Shown: positions 8,898-16,770, counted from the stretch's first letter. The stretch is DNA of 45,639 bases from Phycisphaerales bacterium (GCA_020849105.1 JADLGW010000061.1:1-45639), one strand, 5' to 3'. A program made the numbers and translations. Notes: generated by a model from the sequence alone, not told the origin.

Positions 8898-10736
8898 CTA
8901 CTTGGCACCCTTGAGCAGGAACACATCAGTCGGCAGATCAGACCATGTGAACTTGTGCAGCGGCTCCAGCGGAGCCAGCTTCTTGATCGCCTTGATGGGC
9001 TTGATGCCTTTGGCACCTTTCGCGGGCACGGCATTTGGCTTCGCCCCGATGGCGCTGCTGGTGACGGCGACGATCTTGCCCTCCCCGTCGTACATGGAAC
9101 CGCTCGCATACCAGCCGAGGTGCTCACCATTGAACCCGTACACGCTCTTGCCTGAAAGGTACGCTACTGGCTTTCCGGACCACAGGTAGATTGTCATTTC
9201 GTCGGTCCGGTCGATCCAAGCAACGGGGTCGCCGACCCTGTCGCACAAGATGACCTCGGGGTCGACGCGTTTGACGAACACAGTGCCATCCACGCCGTCA
9301 ACCTTCATCTTGTAAGCACCGTGTGCCTTGATGATGAAGACCTTTGGGCGAAAAGCATAGTGGTACGTGTAGCCGAAGGTGACCTGCTGCCAGACTTGGC
9401 CGTTGTCCAACTTGAAGACCGTCTCACCATCCCAACCCTCGAACTTCCCATCGATCTGAGCTTCGATCAGGTCTGGGCCATCTCCGGCAGGCGCGAGCTT
9501 GGCGACAGTCTCCGCGAGCTCCTGCTCCGATTTGCGCAGTGCCTCTGCCACATCCGCAGGGCGAACGTCCAGCGGGGGATCACGCGGTGCATCACCTTCC
9601 GGTACAGCGGGTTCGGGAATTGCGGGAACCGGCAGCAACTCACCCGGCGCACTGTTGTTGCCACCGTTCGGAACTGAAGCATCTGCTCCAAACTCAAAAG
9701 CCAGCACCCGGTACTCGACCCGTGTCTTAGGCGCCTTTCCGTTCCAGGGAGTCGTCAACTTCTGCACGCTCTCATCGACTGTTCCTCCAACTCGCTTCGC
9801 CAATCCCGGCTGGATAACACCGTTCCATCGGGAGGTCAGCGTCACCCGTACGGCGTCGAGCACTCCTCCGTCCTCACCATAGAAGACCACTAGGCAATCT
9901 ACGTTTGCGACTGGCTCACGAAACTGATTCCGCAATGAAATGGTGAAACCGCCGTCTTGGAGGATTGGCTCATCCCACAGAAACTGGGCGGCGGTGACGC
10001 CTTCGGTGCCCTTGGCACCCGCGCCATCGAGGATCGATTTCTCCTTCTTCGCCTTCTGGACCTCAGCCGCCTTCGGCAATGCCACCGGATCCTTGATCGC
10101 TGGGATGAGCGCCGACAAGTAGCGGCTGGGAATCGCGAAGTTGAGGTTCTGGCCGCTATCGAACGTGGCAACGGCGACGCCGACGACCTCGCCTTTGCCG
10201 TTGACAACGGGGCCGCCACTGCTGCCCGGCGAAATCGGAGCCGTGATCTGTAGTAGCGAGTCTTCGCCGACCTTGCGCACGCTGCTGACGATTCCGGCGG
10301 AGAATGTCCCCTCGAGTCCGCGAGGGTTGCCAATGGCGTAGACGGTGTCGCCTGCTGCCACGCCATCGCTGTCGCCGATGACCAAGGCGTCGGCACCCAG
10401 ACCATCTGCGGACAGCAGGACCAGGTCACTCTTGGCATCAGATGCCACGACCCCGGCGATGTTGTACTTGGTCTTGTCATCGACCAGTTTCGCATAGGCT
10501 CGTGCCGCGCCCTCGATGACGTGCATGTTGGTCGCCACCACGCCTTTGCGGACAACGAACCCACTGCCCATCGCGAGAGGCTGGCCGCCGGAGTCTTCTA
10601 CGACAAGCAGCACAACGGATGGCGACACCCGCTTCGCGATGTCGCGCGGGTCATCCGCCGCCGCGAGGGAGACCGGAACCAGGCTGAACAAGAGGATCGT
10701 CAACACGCCGCAAAGAGCCTGCACGCGAATCTGCAT
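8898..10736 (-). CDS. Exported trypsin-like serine protease with beta-flower-type C-terminal domain
   Basis: 612 residues. I chose ATG 10736 because it gives a clean signal peptide (hydrophobic VLTILLFSLVPVSL ending in AAA-DD) and has GGGAG eight bases upstream; an in-frame start at 10775 would hide the signal. Residues 30-215 are an S1C (DegP-like) protease: H72 in TNMHVI, D104 in KSDLVLL, S173 in GSSGGP. No PDZ domain follows. Instead there is a middle beta-rich segment (230-350), a Pro-rich linker (about 365-400), and a C-terminal region (about 430-612) with repeated WSGKPVAYL / VYGFNGEHLGWY / GKIVAV motifs as in 4-fold beta-flower proteins. It is the last gene before the element's right end. 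Substrate and regulation are unknown. Confidence 0.8.
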   Translation of the reverse strand: MQIRVQALCGVLTILLFSLVPVSLAAADDPRDIAKRVSPSVVLLVVEDSGGQPLAMGSGFVVRKGVVATNMHVIEGAARAYAKLVDDKTKYNIAGVVASDAKSDLVLLSADGLGADALVIGDSDGVAAGDTVYAIGNPRGLEGTFSAGIVSSVRKVGEDSLLQITAPISPGSSGGPVVNGKGEVVGVAVATFDSGQNLNFAIPSRYLSALIPAIKDPVALPKAAEVQKAKKEKSILDGAGAKGTEGVTAAQFLWDEPILQDGGFTISLRNQFREPVANVDCLVVFYGEDGGVLDAVRVTLTSRWNGVIQPGLAKRVGGTVDESVQKLTTPWNGKAPKTRVEYRVLAFEFGADASVPNGGNNSAPGELLPVPAIPEPAVPEGDAPRDPPLDVRPADVAEALRKSEQELAETVAKLAPAGDGPDLIEAQIDGKFEGWDGETVFKLDNGQVWQQVTFGYTYHYAFRPKVFIIKAHGAYKMKVDGVDGTVFVKRVDPEVILCDRVGDPVAWIDRTDEMTIYLWSGKPVAYLSGKSVYGFNGEHLGWYASGSMYDGEGKIVAVTSSAIGAKPNAVPAKGAKGIKPIKAIKKLAPLEPLHKFTWSDLPTDVFLLKGAK

Positions 10737-11024
10737 TTGTCGGTCTCCCACGCCTGGGCGCACCCACAGCGCCACGATCAGATTCTAGGGGTTTCGTCAA
10801 CCGGGCTGGACGAGCAGAAGGCGAGCCAGAATCTGCCCGCCGCACGGGTCCCCGGACACCTGAAACAAAGTCTATCGATACCTGCGGCTGCTCCCGCGGG
10901 CGTCACTTCCGCGAGCCCGGCGGGAAGGAACCATGCCGACGTTGCCGCCGACGGAACGGGCGGCGATGGCGTGCCGCGTCGCGGCATCGCGGGTTTCGTC
11001 GGTTCTGTCGGGTGTCGGGCGGGG

Positions 11025-11267
11025 TCAGCGGGCAGGCTTGGCCGTCCGCAGTGCCGCGACGATCCCGGCACGCACGTCGGGGGGCAGGTTGGCCCACGCC
11101 GCCACGAAGCGGGCCAGGTCGGCGTCGGGCGGGGCGTGGTTGCCCCCGGCCACAGGCCGCGACGTAGGCGGGACTTCGCCCTGTGTCGAGTCGCCCGTTC
11201 GTTCCCGCCCTGCGCCCCACTTTGGCCCCGGTGCGGCCAGCGCTGCGCCTGGCGCTGCGCGCTCGTC
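11025..11267 (-). pseudogene. Decayed C-terminal tail of a second tyrosine integrase
   Basis: Read on the minus strand, one frame gives AQRQAQR near 11,241-11,262, and another frame then gives a tail ending ARFVAAWANLPPDVRAGIV... and TGA at 11,025-11,027. The latter is typical of the last residues of planctomycete integrases. The 22 bases 11,241-11,262 are identical to 99-120 inside the intact integrase, where they encode the same AQRQAQR. The frame change between the two parts and the lack of any catalytic domain mark it as a remnant. It abuts the tRNA fragment. Confidence 0.55.
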
Positions 11268-11305
11268 GGAATCGGCGTATTCTCCCGGAGATTCCGCGAG
11301 TGCAC

Positions 11306-11330
11306 GGGGGTTCGATTCCCCCCGGCTCCA
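11306..11330 (+). other. tRNA 3'-end fragment, putative attR
   Basis: A perfect T-arm (GGGGG, loop TTCGATT, CCCCC at 11,306-11,322) is followed by CGGCTCC as the 3' acceptor strand and A as discriminator base. The required 5' acceptor strand GGAGCCG is absent from the preceding 100 bases, and no D-arm or anticodon arm can be folded. Integrases commonly target tRNA 3' ends, regenerating the intact tRNA at one end and leaving such a fragment at the other. The tRNA species cannot be determined. Confidence 0.65.
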
Positions 11331-11433
11331 TTCTTCACGACCGGTCAGGGCTCATCGCGGTCCGACGCCGGGCCCTTCCGCGGCTTGGCCGCGGTCCACG
11401 GCCTCGGGCACACGCAACGTGGGCAGGCCGGCG

Positions 11434-12039
11434 TCAAGAGGGCGCGGTCGGCCGCTCGCCCTTGCTCCCCGATTCGGCGGGCGCCGGCGCGGCGCAGCAC
11501 GCCGTCTCCGCGGGGCCCTGATTCCACGGCATGCGTGCCAGGACCATGGCCATGCCGCAAGTATCCGTAACGCCGGAGAACACCAGCCCCGCGCCGATGA
11601 ACGCAGGCAGGAGGCCCATCCATGGGTCCACGGTCAGCGCGAGTATCGAGCCGAGCAGAACGAGCGAGCCCGCGGCAATCCTGACCTGGCGTTCGAGCGA
11701 CATCACCCTTCTGCCGCGGACGACCGGGCCGCCTGCCCGCTCCCAGGCTGCCGTGCCGCCGTCCACGACGACGGCGCCGCCCAGGCCGGCCGCGGCGAGC
11801 CGTTCACAGGCCTGTCGGGCCCTCGATCCCGTTTGGCATATGACATAGAGCGGCTCGTTCCGCCCGCCGCGTTCGGCAAAAATTGATGGCGGGTCCAGAG
11901 TGGCGAGCGGGCGGGAGCGGGCACCCCGGGCGTGCAACATCTGGAACTCGGCGGGCGTGCGAACGTCGATCAGGTCCAGCGCCGCGCCGCGTAACTGCGC
12001 GTCAATCAGTTCGCCCGCCGTGATTGAACCGAGCCCCAT
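11434..12039 (-). CDS. Rhodanese-domain protein with DUF2892 membrane domain (YgaP-like)
   Basis: 201 residues from ATG 12039 (GGGAGG seven bases upstream); an in-frame ATG at 12063 adds eight residues but is less well placed. The N-terminal rhodanese domain has DLIDVRTPAEF and the catalytic loop VICQTGSRA with Cys68. After residue 115 follow two membrane segments (GSLVLLGSILALTV and LLPAFIGAGLVFSGVTDTC) matching the DUF2892 group. The combination is that of E. coli YgaP, a membrane sulfurtransferase whose Cys can be nitrosylated. It lies downstream of, and on the same strand as, the iron-sulfur repair gene, which suggests a shared role in sulfur or nitrosative stress. Confidence 0.88.
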   Translation of the reverse strand: MGLGSITAGELIDAQLRGAALDLIDVRTPAEFQMLHARGARSRPLATLDPPSIFAERGGRNEPLYVICQTGSRARQACERLAAAGLGGAVVVDGGTAAWERAGGPVVRGRRVMSLERQVRIAAGSLVLLGSILALTVDPWMGLLPAFIGAGLVFSGVTDTCGMAMVLARMPWNQGPAETACCAAPAPAESGSKGERPTAPS

Positions 12040-12173
12040 GGGCACGCCTCCCTTCGCGGTCATGCCCGGCGCGTGTCCCCCTCGACGCTCCGCACGCTCC
12101 TCTGACCCGACTGGGTATTAAGGATACGAGAGTGCCCGGCGTGCGGGCGCTGCGTCCGGCCGCCGGCGCCCCC

Positions 12174-12869
12174 TCAGTTCGCGTGCTTCGCCCCGCGCTG
12201 AGCCTTCGGGAAGAGGATGTTGTTCTCCTTGTGGACGTGCAGGCGCAGGTCCCGGTCCATCTCGCTCAGCGCATGGAGCATGACCCGGTAGGTGTTGCAG
12301 GCCTGCGGCGGCGGCGTGTAATCTTCCGTCAGCGACCGCAGGCTCTCCAGGGCCCGTCCGGCATCCTCGTGGTCGTGCACCATCCCGGCGATCAGCGCCG
12401 GGTCCGTCGGCGATTCCGCACCGCCCCGCTCCATCGCCCGCAGCGCGGGGAAGAGCACCCGTTCCTCCCTGTCCATGTGGTCCATCATCTCCGCGGCCAG
12501 GGCCGTGAACACCCGGCGGACCTCAAAGAGGGCCGGCTCCCGGTCGCCGTGCACGCGCGCGACCTTGTCAACGAGCCCGGCCAGACGCGGCAGGTCCGCC
12601 CGCAGCGGCTGGTGGTGGGCCCGCTCGATGTGGTCGGCCAGTTCGGACATGGTGGCGTCGGCCCATGACCGCTGCCCCTGGGACGGGGCCACCGCAGTCA
12701 GTTCCCGCGCCACGGCCGCGGGGTCCAGCCCCCGCGCCGCGCACGCCGCCGAAAGGGTCAATTTACCGCCGCAGCAGTAGTCCAGGCCCAGCCGCTCCAG
12801 GGTGCGGGCGGTGTCCGGGTTCTCGGTCACGATCTGTCCAACCGTGGATTCGGGCGCGATGCTGGTCAC
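12174..12869 (-). CDS. ric: Iron-sulfur cluster repair di-iron protein RIC (ScdA/YtfE/DnrN family)
   Basis: 231 residues from GTG 12869 with AAGGAG six bases upstream. The N-terminal ScdA_N/DUF542 domain carries LGLDYCCGGKLTL with the Cys pair. The C-terminal hemerythrin-like domain has the iron ligands in IERAHH, MMDHMDREERVLFP, MVHDHEDAG and LHVHKENNILFPKA. Known role: repairs iron-sulfur clusters damaged by nitric oxide or peroxide in the cytoplasm. It diverges from the five-heme cytochrome gene across a 167-base promoter region that contains a perfect palindrome (12,930-12,949). The palindrome sits near the -35 region of this gene and could control both directions. Confidence 0.93.
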   Translation of the reverse strand: MTSIAPESTVGQIVTENPDTARTLERLGLDYCCGGKLTLSAACAARGLDPAAVARELTAVAPSQGQRSWADATMSELADHIERAHHQPLRADLPRLAGLVDKVARVHGDREPALFEVRRVFTALAAEMMDHMDREERVLFPALRAMERGGAESPTDPALIAGMVHDHEDAGRALESLRSLTEDYTPPPQACNTYRVMLHALSEMDRDLRLHVHKENNILFPKAQRGAKHAN

Positions 12870-12929
12870 GGGATGCTCCTTCGCCGGCCCGCCGCGGGCC
12901 CGCTCCGGGTATCCTAGGAGCCGATGCCA

Positions 12930-12949
12930 AATAACTCTATCCAGTTATT
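12930..12949. promoter_or_regulatory. Palindromic operator candidate in the ric / cytochrome divergent promoter region
   Basis: AATAACT-N6-AGTTATT, a perfect 7-bp-arm inverted repeat in otherwise GC-rich DNA. It is centred about 18 bases upstream of the -35 box of the cytochrome promoter. It lies at roughly -35 to -41 from the likely ric start site (a TAGGAT -10 read on the minus strand at 12,916-12,911). It does not fit the Fnr/Dnr box TTGAT-N4-ATCAA. The regulator is unknown. Confidence 0.5.
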
Positions 12950-12959
12950 CAGATTTCTC

Positions 12960-12988
12960 TTGACGCGCGGCCCGCGATGCCCGATAGT
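12960..12988 (+). promoter_or_regulatory. Sigma-70-type promoter of the cytochrome / Fe-S membrane protein operon
   Basis: TTGACG at 12,960-12,965, a 17-base spacer and GATAGT at 12,983-12,988. The transcription start would be near 12,995, with the GAGGAG ribosome binding site at 13,022-13,027 and ATG at 13,037. Confidence 0.5.
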
Positions 12989-13036
12989 GGCCGCCGCGGC
13001 CGCCCCCGCCGAAGGACCGACGAGGAGTCCAAGAGC

Positions 13037-14902
13037 ATGAGCCTGTTTCTCCCTGGGAAGATCCTGCTGCCGCTGGCCTGGGGCCTCGGATCCGGGCTGG
13101 CGCTCGCCGCGGCCGGATGGGGTGGATGGCCGCACGACGATCCGTCCGTTCCGACGACGCTGCGGGACTACCACTTCCCGGGAACGCAGGAAGGAGGGGT
13201 GATCCAGCCGCTGTGGGAGGTGCAGGAGTGCGCCATGTGCCACGGCGACTACAACGCCGAGCACGAGCCCTTCCGTCCGTGGGCGGCCAGCATGATGGGC
13301 CAGGGGGCTCGCGACCCGATCTTCTGGGCCGCGCTCACCGTGTCCGAGCAGGCGGCCAAGAACGTCGGCGATCTGTGCATCCGCTGCCATGTGGCGCGGG
13401 GGTGGATTGAGGGCCGCTCCCAGCCGCCCAGCGGCGGCGGGCTGGAGCCCGGCGATCTCCAGGGGATCACCTGCATCACATGCCACCGGATGGTGGACCC
13501 TGTCTACGACGACGGCGTCAGCCCCAAGGTTGACCGCGAAGTGCTGGCGGACCTGGCGCAGTTGCCGGTCGGGTTCCACTCGGCGCAGTTCGTGATCGAC
13601 CCGCTTGACCGGCGGCGCGGGCCCCTGGACCTGGGGGGCGAGTTCTACTGGCACCAGTGGGAGCGCTCGCCCTTCCACCGCGAAGCGACGATGTGCGCCA
13701 CGTGCCACGACGTCACCAACCCGCTCTTTGACCGCCAGCCCGATGGGCGGTACCAGTTCAACGAGATCGACACGCCGCACCCCACCTACCGGGCCGAGGA
13801 CGGCTTCCCCCTGGAGCGCACCTACAGCGAGTGGAAGGCGAGCGCCTTTTCCCGGGGGCCGGTGGACATGGGCGGGCGCTTCGGCGGGCAGCGCGGCCCG
13901 CTGGTGAGCACATGCCAGGACTGCCACATGCCCACGACAACGGGCACCGCGTGCAACCCCATGGTCGGCGGCGTCGTACGCGATGACCTGCCGCTCCACG
14001 ACTTCCGCGGCGCCACCAACTGGATGCTCGACGCCGTCCGCAACCTCTATCCGGACCCGGAGACGATGCTCTCGGCCGAGAGCGTTGCGGCGGCCCAGGA
14101 GCGCAACCGCGAGTTCATGCGCGGCGCCTCGGACATGGACCTCGCCCTTGTGGAGCCCTCCACGCTGTACGTCCGCATCGTCAACCAGACCGGGCACAAA
14201 CTGCCGACCGGGCACTTGGAGGGGCGCCGGATGTGGGTCAACGTGCGCTTCTTCGACAAGTCCGGCGCCCTGGTCCGGGAGTACGGCGCCTACAACCCCG
14301 GGCAGGCGACACTCGTTCACGATACCAAGGTGTACGAGGCGATCGTCGGACTGGACGAGGCGATGGCCGCGTACCTGGGCGTCGCGCCGGGTCCCTCTCA
14401 CCTGTTCCCGCTGAACAACAAGTTCTTCCAGGACAACCGGATCCCGCCGCGCGGGTTCACCAACGAGGGATTCCGCAAGGCCCAGGCAGAGCCCGTCGGG
14501 CACTCCTACCAGGATGGGCAGTACTGGGACCACACCGGCTTCGGCGTCCCCGCGGGGGCGGTGCGAGCCGAGGCGCGGCTGTTCTACCAGACCATCACCA
14601 AGGAGGCTGTCGAAGGCCTGCGCGACGCCAACGTCACCAACGACACGGGGCAGGTGCTCTATGACCAGTGGGTGGCCGCGGGCAAGGGCCCGCCGGTCGA
14701 GATGGACTCCGTGGAGATCGACCTTCGCACCGCGTGCCGTGCGGACTTCAACGGTGACGGGGCGCTCAACCTGGCGGACCTTGGGGCCTTCCAGGGCGCC
14801 TACGCGTCGGGAGAGCCGCGGGCCGATGTGAACTACGACGGCGTGCTGAGCCTGGCCGACTTCGGCGCCTTCCGGACGGCCTTCGCCCTCGGGTGCCCGT
14901 GA
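13037..14902 (+). CDS. Exported five-heme cytochrome c with GC-type dockerin tail
   Basis: 621 residues. ATG 13037 gives a signal peptide (LPLAWGLGSGLALAAAGW) and has GAGGAG ten bases upstream; the open frame extends to 12977. Five CxxCH heme sites: residues 65-69 (CAMCH), 114-118 (CIRCH), 146-150 (CITCH), 220-224 (CATCH), 293-297 (CQDCH). Many His residues could be distal ligands. The rest (300-560) is a domain with NQTGHKLPTGHLEGRRMW as seen in planctomycete multiheme cytochromes. The last 57 residues are a two-unit Ca-binding dockerin-like tail (DFNGDGALNLADLGAF, then DVNYDGVLSLADFGAF, ending LGCP). It would act outside the inner membrane in electron transfer. It is coupled to the Fe-S membrane protein gene that follows. 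The substrate is unknown. Confidence 0.88.
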   Translation: MSLFLPGKILLPLAWGLGSGLALAAAGWGGWPHDDPSVPTTLRDYHFPGTQEGGVIQPLWEVQECAMCHGDYNAEHEPFRPWAASMMGQGARDPIFWAALTVSEQAAKNVGDLCIRCHVARGWIEGRSQPPSGGGLEPGDLQGITCITCHRMVDPVYDDGVSPKVDREVLADLAQLPVGFHSAQFVIDPLDRRRGPLDLGGEFYWHQWERSPFHREATMCATCHDVTNPLFDRQPDGRYQFNEIDTPHPTYRAEDGFPLERTYSEWKASAFSRGPVDMGGRFGGQRGPLVSTCQDCHMPTTTGTACNPMVGGVVRDDLPLHDFRGATNWMLDAVRNLYPDPETMLSAESVAAAQERNREFMRGASDMDLALVEPSTLYVRIVNQTGHKLPTGHLEGRRMWVNVRFFDKSGALVREYGAYNPGQATLVHDTKVYEAIVGLDEAMAAYLGVAPGPSHLFPLNNKFFQDNRIPPRGFTNEGFRKAQAEPVGHSYQDGQYWDHTGFGVPAGAVRAEARLFYQTITKEAVEGLRDANVTNDTGQVLYDQWVAAGKGPPVEMDSVEIDLRTACRADFNGDGALNLADLGAFQGAYASGEPRADVNYDGVLSLADFGAFRTAFALGCP

Positions 14903-16770
14903 CGGTGCACCTGCCGGTGCTGCGCCCGCCGCGACAGGGGCGCGCGGTGCGCCGGCCCTCGTCGATCGCACACTGGCGTGCGGGCGTCCTCATCACGGTG
15001 CACCTGCTGATGGCGGGCCACATCCTGCACTGGTGGCTCACCGGCAGGTCGGCGGGGAAGTTCGTGCTCTCCGACACCATGCGCACGCTGGAAACAGGGG
15101 CGGTGAACCCGGGCGCCCTGCTGTTCGCGGCGTCGCTGATCGTCACGGCGGTATTCGGGCGGTTCATGTGCGGCTGGGTCTGCCACATGGGCGCCCTGCA
15201 GGATCTGTGCGCCTGGTTGCTCCGGCGCGTCGGAATCCGCCCGCGGCTGTTCCGCTCGCGGCTGCTGGGCCTGGTGCCCCTGGGCCTGGCGCTGTACATG
15301 TTCGTGTGGCCGTCGGCCGCCCGGCTGGTGCTGGGCGAGCGGGCGCCCTTTCCCGGCTTCAGCGCGGACCTGGTGACCGACGACCTGTGGCGCGACCTGC
15401 CGCGCTGGGAGGTGGCGGTCCCGTTCCTGCTGGTGTGCGGGTTCGCCACCGTGTACTTCCTGGGGGCACGCGGCCTGTGCCGGTACGGCTGCCCGTACGG
15501 CGGCTTCCTGCTGCCGGCGGCGCGGCTTGCCCCGGCCCGCGTGGTGGTGGACCCGGCCCTGTGCGACCAGTGCGGTATCTGCACCGCGGCGTGCACCGCC
15601 GGCGTCCGCGTGCACGACCAGGTGCGGCTCTTCGGGTCGGTCATCGATCACAACTGCGTGCGGTCGTTTGACTGCATCGGCGCGTGCCCGCGGCGGGCCC
15701 TGAGTTTCTCCTTTGCCGCTCCGGTTCGTGCATCGGGGGGCCGCACCAGCGGGGAGGCGTTGCCCTGGCGCGAGGAACTCCTTTGCGCGGCGGTGTTCCT
15801 GCCGGTGTTCTTCGTCCTGCGGGGCCTGTACGACCTGATCCCGATGCTGATGGCGGCAACGCTCGCGGGGCTCTGCGCGTTCCTGGCCTGGAAGGCGTCG
15901 CGCGTGCTGACCGACGCCAACGTGCGCCTCGGGCCCGTGCAGTTGCGCCTGCATTCACGGCTGCGACCGGGCGGATGGGCGTTCCTCGCGGCGGCGGCCC
16001 TGGCCGCCGCCCTGCTGCTCCACTCCGGCGTCGTCAGAGCGTTCCTGCTGATCGGCTCGCGCCACGATGACCGGGTAGCAGTGGCGTACCCGCAGGCGCT
16101 GTGGGGAGAGGGCGTGCCCGCGACCGACCGCGAGGAGGCCCGGCGGGCGCGGGGGTGGTACGCACTGGGCCGTCCCTGGTGGCGCGGGGGGATCGCGCTC
16201 ACCGCCACCCCTTCGAGCGAGTACCGCCTGGCCTGGGTCATGCTTGTGTGCGGCGACCGGGCGGGCGCGACCGGCGTGCTCCGCGACCTGGCGGGCAGCG
16301 TGCGGGCGGGCCCGAACGCACCGGTCGAACTGGCCCGGCTCATGCTCGCCGACGGCCGCGCCCCGGACGCGGTGCGCGTCCTTGAGGAGAGCGTGCGGGC
16401 ACAGCCGCGCTGGGCGCCGCCCCGCGACATGCTCGCGATGCTCTGGGCCCAGGGGGGCCGGGGCGACCGTGCCGAGGCGATGTACCGCGACGTGCTGGCC
16501 GCCCGCCCGAGCGACGCGCCGGCGCGGATCGGGCTGGCGCGGCTCCTGGCCGTGCGCGACGGGGCGGAGGCGGCGGTGGCGGAACTGCGCGTGGCGGCGC
16601 GGTGGTGGCCGGGCAGCGCCCCCGTCCGCGCCGAACTGGCAGCGGCCCTGGCCGCGGCGGGGCACGGGGCGGAGGCCGCGTCGGAACTGCGATCGGCGGC
16701 CGCGGCGATCCCGGCGTCGCGGGCGGCGCTGCTGGAGCGAGCGGCGGCCCTCGGGCGGAGCGGCCCGTAG
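14899..16770 (+). CDS. NapH/NosR-like 4Fe-4S membrane protein with C-terminal TPR domain
   Basis: 623 residues if GTG 14899 is used (its GTGA overlaps the cytochrome stop); GTG 14893 is also possible. N-terminal membrane domain: four or more hydrophobic segments and two membrane-proximal Cys motifs, MCGWVCHMG and LCRYGCPYGG, the pattern of NapH/NosR/RdxA proteins. Two ferredoxin motifs follow: CDQCGICTAAC (complete CX2CX2CX3C) and CVRSFDCIGACP, in which the second Cys position is Ser. After another set of membrane segments (about 295-385) comes a TPR-like helical region (about 430-620), rich in Ala and Arg, outside the membrane. Inferred: it passes electrons from the quinol pool to the coupled five-heme cytochrome. 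Confidence 0.85.
   Translation: MTVHLPVLRPPRQGRAVRRPSSIAHWRAGVLITVHLLMAGHILHWWLTGRSAGKFVLSDTMRTLETGAVNPGALLFAASLIVTAVFGRFMCGWVCHMGALQDLCAWLLRRVGIRPRLFRSRLLGLVPLGLALYMFVWPSAARLVLGERAPFPGFSADLVTDDLWRDLPRWEVAVPFLLVCGFATVYFLGARGLCRYGCPYGGFLLPAARLAPARVVVDPALCDQCGICTAACTAGVRVHDQVRLFGSVIDHNCVRSFDCIGACPRRALSFSFAAPVRASGGRTSGEALPWREELLCAAVFLPVFFVLRGLYDLIPMLMAATLAGLCAFLAWKASRVLTDANVRLGPVQLRLHSRLRPGGWAFLAAAALAAALLLHSGVVRAFLLIGSRHDDRVAVAYPQALWGEGVPATDREEARRARGWYALGRPWWRGGIALTATPSSEYRLAWVMLVCGDRAGATGVLRDLAGSVRAGPNAPVELARLMLADGRAPDAVRVLEESVRAQPRWAPPRDMLAMLWAQGGRGDRAEAMYRDVLAARPSDAPARIGLARLLAVRDGAEAAVAELRVAARWWPGSAPVRAELAAALAAAGHGAEAASELRSAAAAIPASRAALLERAAALGRSGP

Larger units (their letters stand above)
1..11330. 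mobile_element. Integrated phage-like / satellite-like element (right part; left end outside window)
   Basis: Seen: all genes from the left edge to 10.7 kb lie on the minus strand and begin with a tyrosine integrase, a phage-type primase-helicase, an excisionase-like HTH protein, a capsid/protease fusion and a sigma-like factor, followed by cargo. At 11,306-11,330 there is the T-arm and 3' acceptor strand of a tRNA with no 5' half, as expected for the far end of an element that integrated into a tRNA gene. Inferred: the intact tRNA and attL lie left of base 1, next to the integrase. No terminase, portal or tail gene is visible here, so it may be a satellite, a decayed prophage, or an element whose remaining genes lie to the left. 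The exact boundary is uncertain. Confidence 0.65.
10737..11433. other. Right-end region of the element: no intact gene
   Basis: About 700 bases without an intact gene. It contains the leader of the protease gene, a frameshifted integrase tail (11,025-11,267) and a tRNA 3' fragment (11,306-11,330). After that comes about 100 bases of chromosomal spacer before the rhodanese stop. Long open frames here are GC-driven shadows; one begins in the tRNA fragment. Confidence 0.6.

Noticed and set aside
11245..11330. Complete tRNA gene
   Set aside because: Only the T-arm and 3' acceptor strand can be folded. The matching 5' strand, D-arm and anticodon arm are missing.
12930..12949. Fnr/Dnr box
   Set aside because: The arms AATAACT/AGTTATT and 6-base spacer do not fit TTGAT-N4-ATCAA, so it is kept only as an unassigned operator candidate.
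12914..14971. 685-codon open frame on the minus strand opposite the cytochrome
   Set aside because: It is the antisense shadow of a gene with five heme motifs, a signal peptide and a coupled downstream gene. The translated frame is low-complexity and rich in Arg, Val and Ala.
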